A DNA stretch of 64,000 nucleotides from RPQJ01 sp963744735 (GCA_963744735.1 CAVUVH010000007.1:124001-188000), one strand, 5' to 3'; positions 27,236-37,872 are shown, counted from the stretch's first letter. Notes: generated by a model from the letters alone, not told the origin. Numbers and translations are program-made.

Positions 27236-27895
27236 CTAGACCGCCGCCTGTGCGGCCATGCGCTCGAGCTGGCGGCGCTGCGGCGCGCGCAGCAGCGGAC
27301 TGAACAGCGCGACCAGGTGACGGATGCCCTCGCGGATGTCCGCCGACTGGATGGTGCGACGGCGCTCGACCACCTGCCGGTGGGTGAACCACTGCGTCAG
27401 CAGGATCCAGGCGTTGGTCGTCAGCACGTCGAGCTGGTCGGGCGTGGCCTCCATCCAGCCGGCCGCGACCATCGAGTCGAAGATCGCGCGCGAACGCAGG
27501 CGCACGCGCTCGGCCAGCTCGCGATAGCGGTCCTTCAGGCCCGGCACGTCGCGCAGCAGCGAGTTCACGTCGCGGTAGAAGAAGCGGAATTCCCACAGGT
27601 GGCCGAAGATCGCGTCGAGGTAGAGCAGCACCGTGTCGAACGACTGCGGCGCGCCTTCCTGCGGGGTCAGGATCGCCTCGAGCTGCGCCTCGATGCGCTG
27701 GTACAGGCAGAGGACGATCTCTTCCTTGTTGCCGAAATGGTAGTAGAGGTTGCCGGGGCTGATCCCGAGGCGCGTGGCGATGTGGCGCGTGGATACCGCG
27801 TGCGAGCCGTCGGCGTTGAACAGCGCCAGCGCGGCATCGAGGATGCGTTCGCGCGTGTCGGTCGTCTCTGCGGTCGAGCGCTGCTTGCGAGCCAT
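27236..27895 (-). CDS. TetR-family transcriptional regulator
   Basis: A 219-residue repressor-type protein. The N-terminal helix-turn-helix reads ISPGNLYYHFGNKEEIV after a RERILDAALALF helix. The ligand-binding domain resembles regulators with a C-terminal TetR_C domain. It diverges from the alkane hydroxylase gene across a 131-base gap and probably controls that promoter and its own. The start is ATG 27895. Confidence 0.9.
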   Translation of the reverse strand: MARKQRSTAETTDTRERILDAALALFNADGSHAVSTRHIATRLGISPGNLYYHFGNKEEIVLCLYQRIEAQLEAILTPQEGAPQSFDTVLLYLDAIFGHLWEFRFFYRDVNSLLRDVPGLKDRYRELAERVRLRSRAIFDSMVAAGWMEATPDQLDVLTTNAWILLTQWFTHRQVVERRRTIQSADIREGIRHLVALFSPLLRAPQRRQLERMAAQAAV

Positions 27896-28026
27896 GGCGG
27901 CCAGGGAACGGGATTTTGCAGCGCAAAGTATAGCGGTTGCCGCGCCCGATTTGACACCGGGCCGGCGCTGCGGCATCCTTTGTTTAGAACATTTGTTCTA
28001 ATGCTGGTTGCAAGCGGAGAGCGACG
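27896..28026. promoter_or_regulatory. Divergent promoter region between TetR gene and alkB
   Basis: The 131-base spacer contains an imperfect palindrome TTAGAACATTTGTTCTAA at 27984-28001 (arms TTAGAACA and TGTTCTAA around TT). That is a plausible TetR operator. It lies about 25 bases upstream of the alkB start codon, where a bound repressor would block transcription. Confidence 0.65.
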
Positions 28027-29198
28027 ATGGCGAAGTACCTGCGGTTCCTGGGCGTCTACCTGTTCGCGATCGCGACCATTGCCGGCCTGCTGCTGGGGGG
28101 CGCGTGGATGTGGCTGGGCTTCGCGGTCATCTACGGCGGGATGATCGTGGGTGACGGTGTCCTCGGCGACACCTACGACGAGCCGGCCTACGGCCACACG
28201 CGGCTGCTCAACTCGCTGCTGTACCTGACGCTGCCGGTGCTGTTCGGGCTGTGCGTGGTCGTCGCCTGGATGGCGGGCTCGGGTGACCTGCTGGGCCTCG
28301 GCGCCGCGGCACAGGCACACCTGGGCACTGGACCTGTTCGCCAACCGTGCGGCCACCCTGCCATGGCACTGGATCGGCGGCATCCTGTCCATCGGCATCA
28401 CCTTTGCCGCGCTCGGCACCAACATCGGCCACGAGCTCACCCACCGCACCACGGATCGCGGCGCCATGTTCGCCGGTCGCTGGCTGCTGGCGCTCACCTT
28501 CGATGCCGAGTTCGCGATCGAGCACGTGTACGGCCATCACCGCCGGCTGGCGACGCCCGCCGATCCCGCCACGGCGCGCCGCGGCGAGCATTTCTACCTC
28601 GTACCTGCTGCGTTCGGTCACCGGCCAGTCACTGAGTGCGTTCGATCTCGAGCGCCAGCGGCTGCACACGCTGGGGCACGGCACCTGGAGCCTGCACAAC
28701 CGTTACCTGCGCGGCTGGCTGATGTCGGCGGCCATCGTCGCCGCGTTCTGGCTGGCCGCAGGTCCGGTCGGCGCGCTGGTGTTCGTGCTGTCGGCGCTTG
28801 CCGGCCGCTCGGTGCTCGAAGCCGTCAATTATTTCGAGCACTACGGACTGGTGCGGGATCCGGAGCTGCCGGTCGAGCCGCGTCATTCGTGGAATTCGAA
28901 CAAGCGCCTGAGCAACGCCGTGCTGTTCAACCTCGCGCGTCATTCGCATCACCATGCCGAGGGCGACGCGCAGTTCTGGCAGCTCCGTTCCTACCGCGAA
29001 GCACCGACGCTGCCGTACGGCTACCTGACCTGCATGCTGCTCGTGTTCCTGCTGCCGGGCTGGTACCGCAATCGCATGACGCCGCTGCTGCTCGAATGGG
29101 ACCGGCGCCATGCCACCCCGACCGAGCGCCGCCTGGCCGCCGCGGCCAACCGGCAAAGCGGCGTGGCGGCGCTGCAGCTGGCAGGGCAGGGCAGCTGA
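28027..29198 (+). CDS. alkB: AlkB-type membrane alkane hydroxylase
   Basis: An integral-membrane non-haem diiron monooxygenase of about 390 residues that hydroxylates the terminal carbon of alkanes or related chains. The histidine boxes are HELTHR, EHVYGHHRR with ATPADPA, NYFEHYGL, and RHSHHHA; the NYxEHYG block is specific to the alkane hydroxylase group. Hydrophobic helices surround the boxes. One-base insertions near 28317 and 28603 divide it into three frames. It is followed after one base by its likely electron donor, a [2Fe-2S] ferredoxin. Xylene monooxygenases share some boxes, but NYFEHYGL favours alkanes. Confidence 0.9.
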
Positions 29199-29199
29199 G

Positions 29200-29565
29200 A
29201 TGCTCGGCGGCCTGTTCAGGAAGCGCGAGCAGGGTCCGGCGCGAGTCAGCGTCGAGCCGTTCGGCTGGGAGTTCGAGGTCGCGCCCGGCCAGACCATCCT
29301 GCAGGCCGCGCTGGCGCAGGGCTTGCCCTGGCCATCGCGCTGCCGCGTGGGCAGCTGCACGACCTGCCGCTGCCGCCTGCTCGAAGGCGACGTGCGCTCG
29401 CTGACCGACACCTCCTACGTGCTGACGCGCGAGCAGCGGGAACAGAACGTGGTGCTGGCGTGCCAGTCGCAGCCACGCGGGCCGGTGCGCGTGCATCTGG
29501 AGCGCATGAAAGCTACGCTCGGCGGCCATGCCGCCGCCGAACCCGTCGCTGCCGACCGGGGCTGA
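29200..29565 (+). CDS. Plant-type [2Fe-2S] ferredoxin
   Basis: A 121-residue protein with cysteine spacing CRVGSCTTCRC and a distal cysteine in VVLACQSQP, the plant-type [2Fe-2S] pattern. The ATG lies one base after the alkB stop, so the two are coupled. The usual donor to AlkB hydroxylases is rubredoxin, so a [2Fe-2S] ferredoxin here is a variant arrangement. The matching reductase is not in the window. Its last 38 bases overlap the next gene. Confidence 0.88.
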   Translation: MLGGLFRKREQGPARVSVEPFGWEFEVAPGQTILQAALAQGLPWPSRCRVGSCTTCRCRLLEGDVRSLTDTSYVLTREQREQNVVLACQSQPRGPVRVHLERMKATLGGHAAAEPVAADRG

Positions 29566-30157
29566 ACTCCGCACGCTCGACCTGCCCGACGCCGACGTGC
29601 GCTGGTGGCCGCGCGCCTTTGCCACGGAGGAGGCCGACCGCCTGTACGCCGCCCTGCGCGCAGGCATCGACTGGCAGCAGGAAGAGATCCTGATCTTCGG
29701 CAAGCGGCGGCGCGTGCCGCGGCTGGTCGCCTGGCACGGCGACCCCGGCTGCGACCTACACGTATTCGGGCACGGCGCACACGCCGCTGCCGTGGACCGA
29801 CGAACTGCTGCTCGATCCGCGAGCGCCTGCAGTCCCTGACCGGCCATCGCTACAACAGCGTGCTGCTGAACCTGTATCGCGACGGTCGCGACGGCATGGG
29901 CTGGCACGCCGACGACGAGCCCGAACTCGGGCGCGAGCCGGCGATCGCGTCGGTGTCGCTCGGCGCCACGCGCCGCTTCCGGCTGCGGCATCGACGGCGC
30001 AGCGATCTGCGCTGCGCACTGGACCTGGCCCACGGCGACCTGCTGCTGATGTCCGGCGGCACGCAGCACGCACTGGCAGCACGCGCTGGCGAAGACGGCG
30101 CGCCCGGTCGGCGAGCGCATCAACCTGACCTATCGCTGGGTGTGCCCGCATCAGTAG
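29528..30157 (+). CDS. AlkB-type 2-oxoglutarate/Fe(II) DNA repair dioxygenase
   Basis: Despite the shared name, this is unrelated to the alkane hydroxylase. It is a dealkylase of about 205 residues removing alkyl lesions from nucleic acids. Motifs are YTYSGTAHTPLPW, the iron ligands HADDEP, the distal histidine in GGTQHHWQHAL, and the 2-oxoglutarate arginine segment GERINLTYRW. Three one-base G insertions, near 29755, 29814 and 30067, each falling where CA reads as CGA or CGC, split the gene. It closely resembles short eukaryote-like ALKBH2/3 relatives found in bacteria. Confidence 0.85.
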
Positions 30158-30174
30158 AATCGGCCACCGGTGCC

Positions 30175-32647
30175 ATGTCGCGGGGAATAGAACACGTGAA
30201 GCGATCCGCGACCCCGTTGGCCGCTGTGTTGGCGTTGCTGGCGGGCAATGCCCTGGTGCCGGGACTTCCCGGCCAGGCGGCGCACGCGCAGGGAGTCACG
30301 CGGACCGCGGCCGCACGGGCTCGAGGAAGTCATCGTCACCGCGCAGCGGCGCGAGCAGACGCTGCAGGAGGTGCCGATCACGATCCAGGTCGTCGGCAAC
30401 GACCTGCTCAACGACATCGCAGCCGAGGACCTGGGCGACCTGAACGGCTTCGTGCCCGGCCTCGTCATCTCGAGCGACAGCCCGACGCAGCCGCGCTTCG
30501 CGATCCGCGGCATCTCGACCGGCGACTTCGGCGTCGGCACCGACTCGGCCGTCGGCATCTACGTCGACGGCGTCTACAGCTCGCGCACCGGCGCATCGCT
30601 GCTGGCGTTCAACGACATCGAGCGGATCGAGGTGCTGAAGGGGCCGCAGGGCACGCTGTTCGGCCGCAACAGCTCGGCCGGCGCCATCTCCATCGTCACG
30701 CGCAAGCCGGTCGACGAGTTCGATGCCTTCGCGCGCCTGCGCGTCGGCGAATACAACAAGGTCCGCGTCGACGGCATGGTCAACGTGCCGCTGTCCGACG
30801 ACATCGCGCTGCGCGTGAACGGCGTCTGGAACCAGAGCGACGGCTGGATCGAGGACGCGGCCACCGGCAAGGACCTCTGGCCCGAGGAGAACTGGGCGAT
30901 GCGCGCCGCGCTCAAGTGGGACCTGTCCGAGGCAACCGTCGGCCACGCTGACCTGGGATCACGATGAACTCGACCAGCTGGCGCGCCCGGCCATCGGCCT
31001 GGTTGCGCTCGGCGAGTCGGACGTCCGCGCGCCTTATCCCGCGGATCCCGCCACCTACCTGGATCCGCTCGACGCCCCGGTCTACAACGACGTGATCGGC
31101 AACGAGGAGTCGCGCACATTCGACGGCCTGACGCTGTTCATCGACCACGAGCTCGGCTGGGCTGATTTCCGCTCGACCACGGCCTGGCGCACGTTCGAGA
31201 CCGTCAACCGCGAGGACGAGGACGGCACCAATCGCATCGCGCTGTATTTCGACACGGCCAACATCGAGGACAACGACAGCTGGTACCAGGAGTTCAAGTT
31301 CTCCGGCCAGAGCGACCGCATCGACTGGGTCGGCTGGCGTCAGCTACTACTCCGAGGATGCGACAGCAGGCGAGCGACACCCATGCGTTCACCGACAGCA
31401 TCGACACGCTGCTGTTCAACCTGGGACTCGCCGAGACCCCCGACGGCACGCTGTTCGGCTTCACCAGCGACGTGCTGGCGTCGCTCGATATCCCGCTCAC
31501 GATGCGCGGCTACGGCTGGCGCGAGGTCATGTACAACGAGGGCAAGTTCAGGGCCGCCGCCGTGTTCGGCGACGTGATCTGGCACGCGACGGACCGGCTC
31601 AACGTGACTTTCGGCCTGCGCTACACGCACGACGAGAAGGAGTTCAGCTGGCTCAACGGTCCGCGCGAGGCGCCGGAACTCGATGCGACGCGTCGCGGCG
31701 CTCGAGGCCGGCGGCTTCTTCGACGCGTTCCCGATCCCGCCCGAGGCTTACCAGTTCGACGTCGTGTTCGACCTGCAGCGCAGCTCGGACTCGAAGGCCA
31801 GAAGGTGACGCTCGAGGATTCCTGGGACGACATCAGCCCGCGCCTGGTCGTCGACTACGAAGTCAGCGACGGACGTGATGGTGTTCGGCTCGCTGGCCAA
31901 GGGCTACAAGGCCGGCGGCTACAACAGCGTCGAGGTCGGTTCGCGCTTCGACAACGAGGACGTCTGGAACCTGGAAGGCGGCGTCAAGAGCCTGTTCGCC
32001 GACCTGGGACTGATCCTCAACGCCTCGGCGTTCTATTACGAGTACATGGACAAGCAGGCGATCTCGCTGGTCACCGGCGTGAACGGCTCGGGCGTCCCGC
32101 AGTACGTCGTGGACTCCAGCGACGAGGAAGCGTTCGGGCTCGAGGCCGAGGCGCGCTGGCAGCCGGTCGCCTGCGCTGACGCTCTCGGCCAACCTGGCGT
32201 GGATCGACGCGACCTACAAGAAGAAGCTGGTCGACGACGGCGAAGGCGGCACGCGCGACCTGGCGGGCGAGCCCACCGGCGAACCGTATTTCTCGGCTGC
32301 GCTCGGCGCGAGCTATGTCTGGCAGCTGGGCACTTACGGGATGGTCGACGCATCGGCCACGCACGCCTATCGCGGCGAGTCGCGCTGCAATGCCGGTTCG
32401 CAGTTCCAGGGCACCTGCCAGGTGAGTCCCAACTTCAGCGTCGGCGAGGCGACCAACCGCACCGACCTGCGGCTGGCGTGGGTCGAGTGCCGGCGAGCGC
32501 TGGGGCGTGGCGGCGTTCCTGACCAACGCGTTCGACGAGCGCTGGGTGACGGGCGTGAACAACCTGACGACCAGCACCTTCGGCACGCCGTTCGCGTCGA
32601 TCTCCGAGCCCCGCATGTGGGGGCTGGAGTTCTCGACCAGCTTCTGA
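30175..32647 (+). CDS. TonB-dependent outer-membrane receptor (frame-broken)
   Basis: An outer-membrane importer of about 815 residues. A signal peptide ends near QAAHAQ, followed by the plug domain (EEVIVTAQRR; IYVDGVY; LKGPQGTLFGRNSSAGAI) and a 22-stranded barrel ending in the expected terminal phenylalanine (FSTSF). The layout and sequences resemble the sphingomonad/steroid-degrader group of receptors often linked to uptake of hydrophobic substrates. About nine one-base breaks occur, near 30315, 30948, 31337, 31366, 31690, 31790, 31875, 32172 and 32478. All look like insertions. Its place between the alkane hydroxylase unit and the quinohaemoprotein dehydrogenase suggests a substrate related to that pathway; this is inference. 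Confidence 0.88.
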
Positions 32648-32666
32648 GCCCTCACCCCGATCGTCA

Positions 32667-32708
32667 CCTCTCCCGCAGCGGGAGAGCGCTGGCCGCAAGC
32701 GGGAGAGG
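32667..32708. terminator. Bidirectional hairpin between convergent genes
   Basis: CCTCTCCCGC (32667-32676) pairs with GCGGGAGAGG (32699-32708). An alternative inner hairpin is CTCCCGC-A-GCGGGAG (32670-32684). It lies between the receptor and the opposing dehydrogenase and probably ends transcription from both sides. Confidence 0.6.
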
Positions 32709-32736
32709 GGCGGTCCGCCGGCGGTGCCGGCGGAGT

Positions 32737-34860
32737 CTACTTCTGCGGCGCGATCCTGCGGGCGCGCTCGACGATGTAGGCCTGGATGTCGTGCACGTCC
32801 TGTTCGCTGACGAGGTCGCCCATGCGCGGCATGCCGGCGCCGTGGATGATCCCGTCGTAGACGATCTGCTTGAAGAGCGCGTGCTTCTCTGCCGGCAGCC
32901 GCCGCAGGTCAGGCACCACGCCACCGGAGATCACCAGCGGCCCGTGGCAGACCATGCAGGTCGAGGAGTACTTGTTCTTGCCGTTTTCGACCTGCGCCGC
33001 GGTCGCGTCGAGGGCGGGCGGCTCGGGGATGTCGAGGTTGCGTTCCGCGATCCGCGGCATCGTGGCCTTGCCGCCGAGCTTGAATGCCAGCACGTGGCCT
33101 TCATTGAAATACTTCGCCGAGGCCATGGTGCGGGGATCGCCGGCGGTCACGGCGCCCGCGCCGCCATAGCCCGCCATCACGGCGATGTACTGCTCGCCGT
33201 CCACGGCGTAGGTCACCGGTGGCGCGACGATGCCCACCAGCGTCGGCACGGCCCACAGGATCTTGCCGCTGTCGGCTGCGTAGACCACCAGCCGGCCGTC
33301 GCCGGTGCCCTGGACCAGCAGGTTGCCGGCCGTCGTCAGCAGGCCGCCGTTCCAGAACGCGGGATGCTCGATCTCCCAGCGCGTCTTCTTCGCCACCGGA
33401 TCCCATGCCTTCAGGTAGCCGTGGTCCTTGGGCAGTTCGCCGAGCTGCGCGACCAGCGCGTAGATCGTGTTGGTGTAGTTATTCCAGTCGACGCCGGGGT
33501 TCCAGAACATCTCGCGGCGCGTGTACTTGCCCGTCTGCTGGAACTCGGTCGAGGGCGGATAGATGCCCGCCGGCTGCATGGCCGGGATGTAGACCAGGCC
33601 CGTCTGCGGATTGAACGCCATCGGATGCCAGTTGTGCCCGCCAAGCTGGGCCGGGATCAGGATCCGGGTTTCCTTGCTCCAGTCCGCCTCGGGCGTCTCG
33701 ACCGGGCGTCCGGTCTTGAGGTCGACATGCGTTGCCCACGTGGCCGGGATGTACTTGTCCGCCGACAGCAGCTCGCCCGTGACGCGGTCGATGACGTAGA
33801 AAAAGCCGTTCTTCGGCGCCTGCATCAGCACCTTGCGGACTTTGCCGTCGAGCCGTAAGTCCGCCAGGATGATGTGCTGCGTCGACGTGTAGTCCCAGTT
33901 CTCCGCCGGCGTCGTCTGGTAATGCCACTTGAGGCGGCCGGTGTCCGGGTTCAGCGCCAGGATCGACGACAGGAACAGGTTGTCGCCGCCGCCCGGCGAG
34001 CGGATGGCGCGCGCCCAGGGCGAGCCGTTGCCCGTGCCGACGTAGAGCGTGTCGAGCTCCGGGTCGTAGGCCATCGAATCCCATACCGTGCCGCCACCGC
34101 CACCCAGCCACCATTCGCCGGTCCAGGTCTTCGCGGCGAGCTCCATCTCGGGGCTCTCGAAACCGTCCTTCGGGTTGCCGGGCACGGTGTAGAAACGCCA
34201 CACGAGCTTGCCGGTGTCGGCGTCGTAGGCCGAGAAGTAGCCGCGCACCCCGTACTCGCCGCCGCCGTTGCCGATCAGCACCTTGCCCTTCACGACGCGC
34301 GGCGCGCCGGTGATCGTGTAGGGCTTGGCGCGGTCGATGGTGTTGATCTCCCAGCGCTTCTTGCCGGTGCGGGCGTCGAGCGAGATCAGCCGGCCGTCGA
34401 GCGTCGCGAAATACAGCGCGTCCTGCCACAGCGCCACGCCGCGATTGACGGCATCGCAACAGGCATAGCGCCCCCAGGCACGCGGCACCTCCGGGTCGTA
34501 GCGCCAGAGTTCACGGCCGGTCTTTGCGTCGAGCGCATGGACCACGCTCCACACCGCCGTCGTGTACATGCGGCCGTCGACGACGATGGGCGTGGCCTGC
34601 AGGCCGCGCGTCGTGCCGGTCGCAAAGGACCACGCCAGGCCGAGTTGCCCGACATTGCCGTCGTTGACCTGCGTGAGCGGGCTGTAGCGCTGCTCGCCGT
34701 AGGTGCGGCCGTGCGCGAGCCAGTTCTGCGGCTCCTGGTCGGCCTGGATGATGCGCTCGGCAGTGACCGGTGCCGCCCGGACGGCGGTGGCCGCCAGCAG
34801 GGAGAATAGTGCGCCTGCGATCAATTCCAGGGACGGACGCAGCCAGGGCGTGCGGGACAT
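32737..34860 (-). CDS. PQQ-dependent quinohaemoprotein alcohol dehydrogenase
   Basis: A periplasmic dehydrogenase of 707 residues with a signal peptide (LIAGALFSLLAATAVRAA). An eight-bladed quinoprotein propeller follows, with tryptophan-docking repeats and the vicinal disulfide CC in RYACCDAVN that sits over PQQ. A C-terminal cytochrome c domain carries the haem site CMVCH (about residue 625) and a distal methionine region AGMPRMGD. Single-polypeptide type II enzymes of this form oxidise primary alcohols and pass electrons to periplasmic acceptors. It could oxidise alcohols made by the hydroxylase. The upstream extension of this frame over the amidase is not coding. Confidence 0.94.
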   Translation of the reverse strand: MSRTPWLRPSLELIAGALFSLLAATAVRAAPVTAERIIQADQEPQNWLAHGRTYGEQRYSPLTQVNDGNVGQLGLAWSFATGTTRGLQATPIVVDGRMYTTAVWSVVHALDAKTGRELWRYDPEVPRAWGRYACCDAVNRGVALWQDALYFATLDGRLISLDARTGKKRWEINTIDRAKPYTITGAPRVVKGKVLIGNGGGEYGVRGYFSAYDADTGKLVWRFYTVPGNPKDGFESPEMELAAKTWTGEWWLGGGGGTVWDSMAYDPELDTLYVGTGNGSPWARAIRSPGGGDNLFLSSILALNPDTGRLKWHYQTTPAENWDYTSTQHIILADLRLDGKVRKVLMQAPKNGFFYVIDRVTGELLSADKYIPATWATHVDLKTGRPVETPEADWSKETRILIPAQLGGHNWHPMAFNPQTGLVYIPAMQPAGIYPPSTEFQQTGKYTRREMFWNPGVDWNNYTNTIYALVAQLGELPKDHGYLKAWDPVAKKTRWEIEHPAFWNGGLLTTAGNLLVQGTGDGRLVVYAADSGKILWAVPTLVGIVAPPVTYAVDGEQYIAVMAGYGGAGAVTAGDPRTMASAKYFNEGHVLAFKLGGKATMPRIAERNLDIPEPPALDATAAQVENGKNKYSSTCMVCHGPLVISGGVVPDLRRLPAEKHALFKQIVYDGIIHGAGMPRMGDLVSEQDVHDIQAYIVERARRIAPQK

Positions 34861-34974
34861 GGCGGACCTGCGGGATGGAGCAACTGTTCCAGAAGTGTCC
34901 GCGTCGCAGCGTTCCAATTCAAGACCGCACGCAACCCGGCCGGCGTTCGCATTCAATCGGTGAATGGACGATGA

Positions 34975-36501
34975 TTGGCGACGGGCGGGGCAGGGGGATC
35001 GACGTTGTCTTTTGCAGAGTACGGGCAGCACGACGCAGTGGGCCTCGCCGACCTGGTGCGGCGCGGCGAAATCTCGGCCACCGAACTGCTCGACGAGGCG
35101 CTGGCGCGCACCGCCGCCGTCAATCCGAAGATCAACGCGGTGATCCACCTGATGGAGGGCCGTGCCCGCGAGGCGATTGCGGCCGGACTGCCGGACGGTC
35201 CGTTCCGCGGCGTGCCGTTCCTGCTCAAGGACCTGATGACCGCGTTTGCGGGCGAGCCCATGCGGTTCGGCTCGCGGCTGTTCCGGGACTACGTGCCGGA
35301 CGCGGACGAGGAGCTGACCCGCCGCTACCGTGCCGCCGGGCTGGTGATGTTCGGCAAGACCAACACGCCGGAGCTCGGTGTCAGCAACGTGACCGAGCCC
35401 GAGCTGTTTGGACCGACGCGCAATCCCTGGAACCTGGAGCGCACCTCCAGCGGTTCGAGCGGGGGTTCCGCGGCGGCGGTCGCCGCACGCATCGTGCCGG
35501 CGGCCAATGCCAACGATGGCGGCGGATCGATCCGCACGCCGGCGTCGAACTGCGGCCTGGTCGGTCTCAAGCCGAGCCGCGGCCGCAATCCCACCGGTCC
35601 GAATGCGCCCGACGTCTGGTGGGGCTTCATCGGCGAACACGTCGTGTCGCGCAGCGTGCGCGACACGGCGGCACTGCTGGATGCGACCTGCGGCGACTAT
35701 CCGCAGCAACTGCTCAAGCTCGCGCCTCCCGCCCGGCCTTATGCCGAGGAAGTGCTGCAACCGGCGGGTCGCCTGCGGATCGCGTTTTCGTTCGATCCCG
35801 GGCTCGGCACGACGCTGCATCCCGAGAACCGCACCGCGCTCGAGCGGACCACGCGACGCCTGGAGGAACTCGGCCACGAGCTGGTCGAAGTGCGGCTGCC
35901 GCTGCCGCCGGAGACGTTCGTCGCGAGCTACGCGTCGCTGATCGCCGCCGACGTCGCGGGCACGCTGCGGCTCGCGCCGGTGCTGGTGGGCCGCGCGGCG
36001 CGCAGCGAGGACGTCGAGCTCGCCACCTGGGTGCTGGCCCGGATGGGCGAGGCGCAGTCCTCCGGCGAACTGGCGGCGGCGCTCTGGACCATGCAGACCT
36101 TCTCGCGCCAGTGGCTGGCGTGGTCGGCAGGGTTCGACGTGCTGCTGACGCCGACGGTCGGCGTGCCGCCACTGCCGATCGGCGCCCACCGGCTCGCGAC
36201 GCTGGAACGACGGGCGCTGCGGGTGCTGACTTCGCTCCCCGGCGCGGTGCTGCTGAGCCAGCGCGACAAGATCATCGAGGCATTCGCGCCCGTGTTCGAA
36301 TCCTCGCCCTACACCATGATCGCCAACGTGACAGGGCAGCCCTCGCTGTCGCTGCCGCTGCACTGGACCGCGGACGGCCTGCCGATGGGCATGCTGTTCA
36401 CGGCGCGCACCGGCGACGAGGCCGCGCTGTTCCGGCTGGCGGCGCAGCTCGAGCAGGCCATGCCCTGGGCGCAGCGCATCGCGCCGCACGCGATCCCCTG
36501 A
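34975..36501 (+). CDS. Amidase (amidase signature family)
   Basis: An intact 508-residue serine amidase. The Ser-cisSer-Lys triad is visible: lysine in LLKDL, the cis-serine in SSGSSGGSAAAVA and the nucleophile serine in GGGSIRTPAS. It may act on aliphatic amides or acyl amides; the substrate is not predictable. The start is unclear. The frame opens at TTG 34975, with a later TTG at 35005, while the nearest ATG (34971) is in another frame; a one-base error near 35000 would reconcile them. The gene diverges from the dehydrogenase. Confidence 0.9.
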   Translation: MATGGAGGSTLSFAEYGQHDAVGLADLVRRGEISATELLDEALARTAAVNPKINAVIHLMEGRAREAIAAGLPDGPFRGVPFLLKDLMTAFAGEPMRFGSRLFRDYVPDADEELTRRYRAAGLVMFGKTNTPELGVSNVTEPELFGPTRNPWNLERTSSGSSGGSAAAVAARIVPAANANDGGGSIRTPASNCGLVGLKPSRGRNPTGPNAPDVWWGFIGEHVVSRSVRDTAALLDATCGDYPQQLLKLAPPARPYAEEVLQPAGRLRIAFSFDPGLGTTLHPENRTALERTTRRLEELGHELVEVRLPLPPETFVASYASLIAADVAGTLRLAPVLVGRAARSEDVELATWVLARMGEAQSSGELAAALWTMQTFSRQWLAWSAGFDVLLTPTVGVPPLPIGAHRLATLERRALRVLTSLPGAVLLSQRDKIIEAFAPVFESSPYTMIANVTGQPSLSLPLHWTADGLPMGMLFTARTGDEAALFRLAAQLEQAMPWAQRIAPHAIP

Positions 36502-36590
36502 CGACGGCAGGGCTGGCGGCGATTCCTACTTGGCAGCGCAGCCGGTTCGTTTCATGATGCAACGCATCAATCCTTGAATGTGATGCAGCC

Positions 36591-37814
36591 ATGACGTCGC
36601 CGCTGTTCGCGTTGCGCCTGTTCGCCCACCGCCTGCTCAAGCCGCTGACCTGGCCGGTCTCGCGTGCCGTTGCGATTCCACGCCCCACCCTGTTCGTCGG
36701 CGCCGATGCCGCGCCGCGCCTGTGCGCGAGCATCGGTCAGTTCGGCTATCGCCGCGTGCTGATCGTGACCGACGCCGTGCTGGTCAAGCTCGGGCTGATC
36801 GAGCCCTTGCGCCTGGCCCTGGTCGCGGAGGGCATCGACGTCGCCGTGCATGACGGCATCACGCCCGACCCGACCTACCCGGTGCTGCAGGCGGGCTACG
36901 AAGCCGCGCGGCAGCATCGCAGCGACGCGATCCTGGCCATCGGCGGCGGTTCGGCGATCGATGCGGCGAAGGTGATCGGCGCGATGGTCGTCACCGGCAA
37001 ATCGCCGGCGAAACTGGTCGGCATGCTCAAGGTCTCGAAGCCGATGCTGCCGCTGTTCGCGATCCCGACCACGGCCGGCACCGGCTCCGAGGTGACCGTC
37101 GCCGCCGTCGTCACCGATCCGGTGCGGCATTCGAAATCGGCGGTGATCGACCCCAAGCTGGTGCCGCTCGCCGCGGCCCTCGATCCGCTGCTGATGCGCG
37201 GCATGCCGAAGCCGATCACCGCGGCGACCGGCATGGACGCGCTGACGCACGCGGTCGAGGCGTATCTCAACCGCTGGCCGCATGCCGACACTGCGCAGCA
37301 TTGCACCGCAGCCGTGCGCATGATCTTCGCCAACCTGCAGCGAGCCTATGACGACGGCAACGACCTCGCTGCGCGCGAGGCGATGGCCGTCGCCTCGTTC
37401 TATGCAGGGCTCGCATTCACCAAGGCCTACGTCGGCTACGTGCACGCGTTCTCGCACAAGATCGGCGGCATGTACGGCGTGCCGCACGGGCTGGCCAACG
37501 CGATCACGCTGCCCTACGTGCTGGATTTCCTGCTGGACTCGCCGCGCGCCCGTGCCGGCCTGGCCGAACTCGCGCTGGTCATCGGCGCAGGCTCGGCGGG
37601 CGAACCGCAGGACCTGCTCGCGCGGCGCTTCGTCGAGCGCGTGCGTGAACTCAACCGCGGCGTCGGCATCCCCGACAAGATGGCGCCGCTCAAGGCGGCC
37701 GATGTCCCGGAAATCGCGCGCGCGGCGATGATCGAGGCCGCGCGCGATTACCCGGTGCCGAAGAACATGTCGCTCGGCGAGGCGCAGGCGCTGCTGGCGC
37801 GGCTGCAGCCCTGA
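36591..37814 (+). CDS. Iron-containing alcohol dehydrogenase
   Basis: A 407-residue group III Fe-alcohol dehydrogenase, NAD(P)-dependent and cytosolic. The dinucleotide site is IGGGSAIDAAK. The PTTAGTGSEVT signature follows, and the metal ligands are in GMDALTHAVEAY, HAFSHKIGG and GVPHGLANAI. Intact, starting at ATG 36591. It could reversibly oxidise primary alcohols or reduce aldehydes for the lipid pathway encoded next to it. Group III enzymes act on many substrates, so this is inference. Confidence 0.93.
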   Translation: MTSPLFALRLFAHRLLKPLTWPVSRAVAIPRPTLFVGADAAPRLCASIGQFGYRRVLIVTDAVLVKLGLIEPLRLALVAEGIDVAVHDGITPDPTYPVLQAGYEAARQHRSDAILAIGGGSAIDAAKVIGAMVVTGKSPAKLVGMLKVSKPMLPLFAIPTTAGTGSEVTVAAVVTDPVRHSKSAVIDPKLVPLAAALDPLLMRGMPKPITAATGMDALTHAVEAYLNRWPHADTAQHCTAAVRMIFANLQRAYDDGNDLAAREAMAVASFYAGLAFTKAYVGYVHAFSHKIGGMYGVPHGLANAITLPYVLDFLLDSPRARAGLAELALVIGAGSAGEPQDLLARRFVERVRELNRGVGIPDKMAPLKAADVPEIARAAMIEAARDYPVPKNMSLGEAQALLARLQP

Positions 37815-37872
37815 CGCTGCCGGGGCAGGGCGGTCGGGTTCGCCCGCGCGTGCAGCAGCGCAGTCACCACCG

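Noticed and set aside
32737..36489. A 1,250-residue open frame on the minus strand covering the dehydrogenase and the amidase
   Set aside because: Only the part up to 34860 is conserved and has a signal peptide. The upstream part is antisense to the intact amidase and reflects high GC.
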